Shown: positions 59,641-64,000 of the stretch, one piece after another
How positions within the stretch are numbered: the first letter of the stretch is position 1
Layout of the letters: each line of letters begins with the position of its first letter
From: Priapulus caudatus
Taxonomy: Eukaryota; Priapulida; Priapulimorpha; Priapulimorphida; Priapulidae
DNA length: 64,000 nucleotides
NCBI RefSeq assembly: GCF_000485595.1
Contig: NW_014577580.1
Location: forward strand, 23,790-87,789
Direction: 5' to 3'
The notes under the pieces: model-generated
What the model was told of the DNA's origin: nothing
Seen by the model: only the letters and a program-made list of their open reading frames with translations
The model's database searches: none
Program-made: the position numbers and the translations under genes

Positions 59641-61980
59641 GGCTGAGCTTGGATTCGCGCCGAACTGATTTAAAAGCCTGGACCCCGTTGTCAGATGACA
59701 AAATTAGTCTTAACATTATAGTCTTCTTAATTAATTAACTTTAACTTCAACGTTGTCTCGTAGATTGTTGACGGAAACATCGTAAAGTTACGAGTTTCTC
59801 ATACGCAGTATATATAGAGGTCCGGTTTACGAGAAAAAGTCAATGTTCTGGCTAGTTTTGTTTCTGATAAGGGACCCCTGCTTTTTTAGAGCTATCGGAG
59901 GTTCAGTTGGGTTGAGGCTATTGATCTCATGCCTAAAGCAATGGTCACACGTTTCATACATTTGCTTCCGATGTGTCTACAAAAACTCTCCCGCGAGGAC
60001 TAAACCAGGTTGGCTATGAATAATGGAGGCATTTCTGCCGCACGCGCTTCTCCATATCGATGACGATAATGATAATGCTAGCTTCGGCCTCCGTTCGTTC
60101 ACCGATCATTGACCGGTGATCGGCGCTCGAATTCCAAACGCATGCATATTTTTATTTTTTCACACGAGAACTCGAAAGTCTTATAGAGCGAACACCGAGA
60201 TTGTTGTGTCCTTGTGGGATACGAACTATATACGATAGATGCCGCGGCCGATAGCAACCACTATACCGTACCACATGCACACTAATAAAACACGTGCGTT
60301 ACAATCCCCCTTTAGGCGTTTATCCCTAACGTTATTTCACGCAGAGATGCTCACGGGTGTTGCCGACTCGGTGGAATTGCTGTAGTATTCGGTATCTAGG
60401 TTGGCGTTGAAAAGGGGTAAAAACATTTCTTGGCACGCCGTGGCGTTGTTAGGCGATAACACAGGAACGGTGTATGTAACTCTGGCATGATAGCGACGTG
60501 TAACTCCGTCACTATGTCATAAATAATCAACGATTCTTCTATAGTCACTGTCGTTAGAAATTTAAGGAGCTTTGTCAGGGGAGCCCTATATACAGAATAA
60601 TCATTGCGAGTTTGAGCTCATGAGCAGTATACTCGCATGCTAACTCGCATGTTAAATCGCATGCTATAGTAATTAAGCTAGGCGCGTGCATGGATGACCG
60701 CCAAACATGTCACAACAGTAGCCATGTTTACGAGGAAACCGTGAATTAGTTATTATAGACAGAGCGCTATACCGCTATGATCTATATATGATTAGGAACT
60801 GAAGGAAGCAGGATGTTTTTGCAGCTGGTTGATATATTAACGCCCATATATTTCTATATGGCCTCATGATACGCCACGAGTTCCTGCTAGACTCACCCTG
60901 GATCCCTTATCTAAGACAAATAGATCTCATATAAAAGAACGTCAGCGATGCGGCGTAGGGTAAGAGCGGCACACGCGATGGGCGACCAGCCGCGTGCGGA
61001 CAGGCGCTGACTATTAACGACCCGGCAACCATGCTTAACATGCAAGCAGGCACCGCCGGGACGCGCCGGAAGCGTGTACGGACATCTGATCGCTCCGCCT
61101 CCCTCCCCGACACTGCCCAGCTCTTGAAGCCACTACAACTAGACAATTCAAAAGACGCAGACGCTTAAAGCGCCGAGAACTGTTTCAATTGAACACGCTA
61201 ACGCTTGAAGCGATGTGAAATCGCGGTGATTTTCAACGCTTTAAGCGTGTTGAAAGCTGCGGAAGGATCGCGTGATTGAGCGTGCTCGAATTGCGTTCGC
61301 ATTCTTACGAGTAACAAGTTAATTACAGCGTTGTTCACGCATTCCACCACGAAACCACACATTCATCGAAAGATGGGAGATGAGGCAGCAACTATACGTT
61401 TGTGTTTCTCATATCATATGTTTCTCAAACGTCATTCTAATATAATATATAATATAACTATATATATATAGTATATTGCAAGAGTAGATAATAACACATT
61501 ATCTGTGTAACACATTATCTGTGAATCACACAACATGTGTTATTAATCTACTTCTTGAGCAATATGATATATATAATTAATATAATAAATATATATATAT
61601 ATATATATTATATAGTGTGCTGTAAGAGCAGTTCTACAATCTTTAGGCTTTGTAATCGTATGAATGATCATATAACTAGCAGCGTATTATTAAGGTTGGC
61701 CAGGAGGGTATGTACCTATAGGCATAGTATCATCTCCATGGCATGATCTCTATATCATACGTTTGTGCCGATGGGCTTTCATTTTCTTACAGCATAGGCG
61801 TTTAAAAACACGTGCACGTTTAGCTAGACCGAAGCACGAAAGCTCTGTACATTATACAGTGCTAATAAATTAAATGACGTCGATGGCACGTCTCGAATGA
61901 GCCTCAATTCGCGCCTAGATTAAGGACTGATGAAATACACTCCCTGCTCACAACGAGGCAAGCCACGTTTCTATTTCGTC
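59641..61980. other. No gene recognised
   Basis: TA microsatellite stretches at 61440-61475 and 61560-61610; nothing coding seen. Confidence 0.5.
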
Positions 61981-61984
61981 AGTA

Positions 61985-62285
61985 AACGCACGGGCGCGCT
62001 CACGCACGCACACACAGCGCATGGCACACATTACCATACAATACACGCACAGCATGTATACATAGCCACATGCCCACAACACACATCTACTGCATGGCAC
62101 AGACAGCACGCACACACACACCACACAGCAGCCCGCGCGCGTATACGCATAGCATAATAACACGCACACATGCAACACACACACAATGCACAACACGTAG
62201 CGCATACATACACACGCCAGCCAAACCACGCCGCGCCGATGCAGCGCACACAGCACGTACGCAGCACACACACACATACATCACG
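61985..62285. repeat. CA/CACG-rich low-complexity tract
   Basis: ACACAC/GCACAC words over 300 bp, followed about 80 bp later by the opposite-strand GT tract. Confidence 0.9.
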
Positions 62286-62371
62286 TTAGGAAACCAACAC
62301 ACGCAAGGTCGAATACGCGCTTGTTTGAGCACCGTTACATGCGAATTGGAGTCAACCTACGTGCGCGTTAT

Positions 62372-62462
62372 CGTGTGTGTGGGTGTGTTGTGTGTGTGTG
62401 TTGTGTGTGTGTGTGTGTGTGTGTATGTGTGTGTTGTGTGTGTGGTGTGTGTGTGCGCGCGC

Positions 62463-62534
<72 letters not shown>

Positions 62535-62625
62535 TGAGTGTTAACTTGTGTATGTGAAGTTGTGTTGTGTATAAGTGTGTGTGTGTGTGTGTGTGGTGTG
62601 TGGTGTGTGTGTGTGTGTGTTTGAA
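62372..62625. repeat. (GT)n microsatellite with a (GC)n core
   Basis: GTGTGT for about 250 bp, with GCGCGCGC at 62455-62476, then a poly-G run at 62628-62637. Z-DNA prone. Confidence 0.95.
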
Positions 62626-62639
62626 AGGGGGGGGGGGCG

Positions 62640-64000
62640 GCACTCTAGCATTAAATACTCATATTTATTTACGTTCACCTAGTTGCGTTGAACCAGTGGT
62701 GTGCTGCTGCTGCTGCAGGCACATCTTGTCTTCGAGCCGTAAACTGGGTCCACGCTGGCATTGCTCTGCTATGTAGCGCCACTGTATTACGAGATGTTAC
62801 GAGTGCCCCTCTCCACCAAACCCACCCAGTTTATAATACAACTGAATCTATAACTGAATGGTATCGTATGATTCCAATTTACAACAGTGTTCCTTTCTTC
62901 GTGGCCCGTAACGTATGTAGTATAGTTTGACGAGTATTTGGTATGTAGTGTGTGCTGCTGAACAGTGTGACGTAATCTCCTGACAATATATTCGTGGGTG
63001 TTTATATTGTATATGTCTATGTCTATGTATGAGTATATGTATATGTATATTATGTATATGTATATGATGTGTCGATGCGATTGGGGGAGAGAATGCGAAT
63101 CATGTTGTATTAATATTTAAATTTTGTAGCGAGATGTCAAAAATGGACGCACGATTTTTTAGGTTAGGAAAATGAATATATAAGGATATGAATTCCGAAA
63201 AAATATCAGGGAAATTCACGTTTTGACAAAGCAAACCTCGTGTTAATGAAGCAATGCTTACGCGTGGGCGTGGTTCAACTCGAGTGCCACAAAAATAGAC
63301 CAACGAGACTAAGTCGATCTATTTCTGGTAGCACTGACAACGTAGGAAAATAAAGCGCCATCGTGGGGTATGTATGATTTGTGCGTAAGAAGCATAACAT
63401 AAGTATCTGTACGTGTGATAGCGTGCATGCATGGAGTCACTCCATTCGCTGCACGTGGGTCGGTCCCACAGTTAGCCTGAAAGTCAACATTTAGTCGTAA
63501 AATGTACAAAAAGCGAGCGAATTGAAAGGGAAACATACATGGGTTCACTCTAGTCCGACCAGGCTGCGAGACTGACACATTCAATGCATATTCGACGTAC
63601 ATTCGATGAATCCTTCAACGTGTGACCGTTTCCTAAAGCTAGGTAATTTACTCCACTCTCCGTGCATACATAGGCCTACACATAGATGGGTCACCAGGAG
63701 CTACCTTTAGCACGTAAACAGACGCCGTTAAAAATGTTAATTGAAACTTAAGCGCTCGGAGAATTTCTCACAGCCCAGCGTTCTCCTCTAGCGACAGAGC
63801 CAACAATAGTTTTTTTTTCTAGTGCGGGACATTCTACGCCCCACGCCGCACGCGACCAAACAGCAGTTAGCCTATTCCGTCGGAAACACATAACAGGTCA
63901 TATGTGTGGTGTATTATACCGTTCCAACGGCAGCACTGCATCGTGGAATACCCATAACGTCCACTATTACCAAATAACGACGAATAAAAACGCGCCACAT
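62640..64000. other. No gene recognised
   Basis: A TATG-rich microsatellite at 63005-63068 is the only repeat seen; no gene recognised to the right edge. Confidence 0.5.

Overview
The window is animal nuclear DNA. It has spliced genes with GT-AG introns in conserved phases, long non-coding stretches, many microsatellites and minisatellites, interstitial TTAGGG-type telomeric repeats, MITE and foldback elements, and two 25-base N gaps (13503-13527 and 48314-48338). Both gene families that can be recognised are metazoan: an SLC6 neurotransmitter-type transporter and a nicotinic-like Cys-loop receptor subunit. TTAGGG-type repeats and the repeat content suit a marine invertebrate, but the sequence alone does not fix the phylum.

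Layout. (1) 1.7-15.2 kb, minus strand: the 5' half of an SLC6 transporter, five exons covering TM1-TM5. Phases at all junctions agree. The rest of the gene is probably beyond the left edge. (2) 3.15-13.5 kb and 14.26-23.96 kb: two copies of the same ~10 kb block on either side of an N gap, plus a 0.7 kb third piece between them. Copy A is about 7% longer, is full of 1-base insertions, and has broken copies of SLC6 exons 1 and 2. This looks like an assembly artefact (haplotig or uncorrected reads), not a biological duplication. Each copy holds a ~3.8 kb octanucleotide satellite just upstream of SLC6 exon 1, a purine/pyrimidine inverted repeat, a non-LTR retrotransposon relic, and two further minisatellites. 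(3) 24-33 kb: no recognisable gene, but several foldback elements, an hAT-like MITE and a second one with a clean 8-bp target-site duplication, and GTGC-rich tandem repeats.

(4) 33.29-38.14 kb, plus strand: a complete six-exon gene for a 437-residue nicotinic-like Cys-loop receptor subunit without the alpha-subunit vicinal cysteines and with an unusual M2 pore. Its introns carry palindromes, an interstitial telomeric repeat, a TIR element and a TATTG microsatellite. (5) 39.7-50.6 kb: a nest of decayed, mutually inverted copies of a transposon-like family. Its proteins have a PIN/XPG-like nuclease core (EEADTR, DTDV and TGC(N/D)T motifs) and a C-terminal cysteine-rich CXC domain. At least four fragments from three subfamilies lie between ~0.9 kb inverted arms, with a 158-bp satellite and a ~950 bp minisatellite in the middle. 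(6) 50.6-64 kb: no confident coding gene. It has simple repeats, a four-copy 61-bp tandem array, a second copy of the telomere-repeat-bearing foldback element seen at 0.3 kb, and one possible non-coding first exon.

Two real host genes are therefore visible, both for synaptic or neurotransmitter-type membrane proteins. Nothing in the sequence shows that they act together. Most of the remaining DNA is repetitive, and many long open frames in it are only translations of simple repeats.
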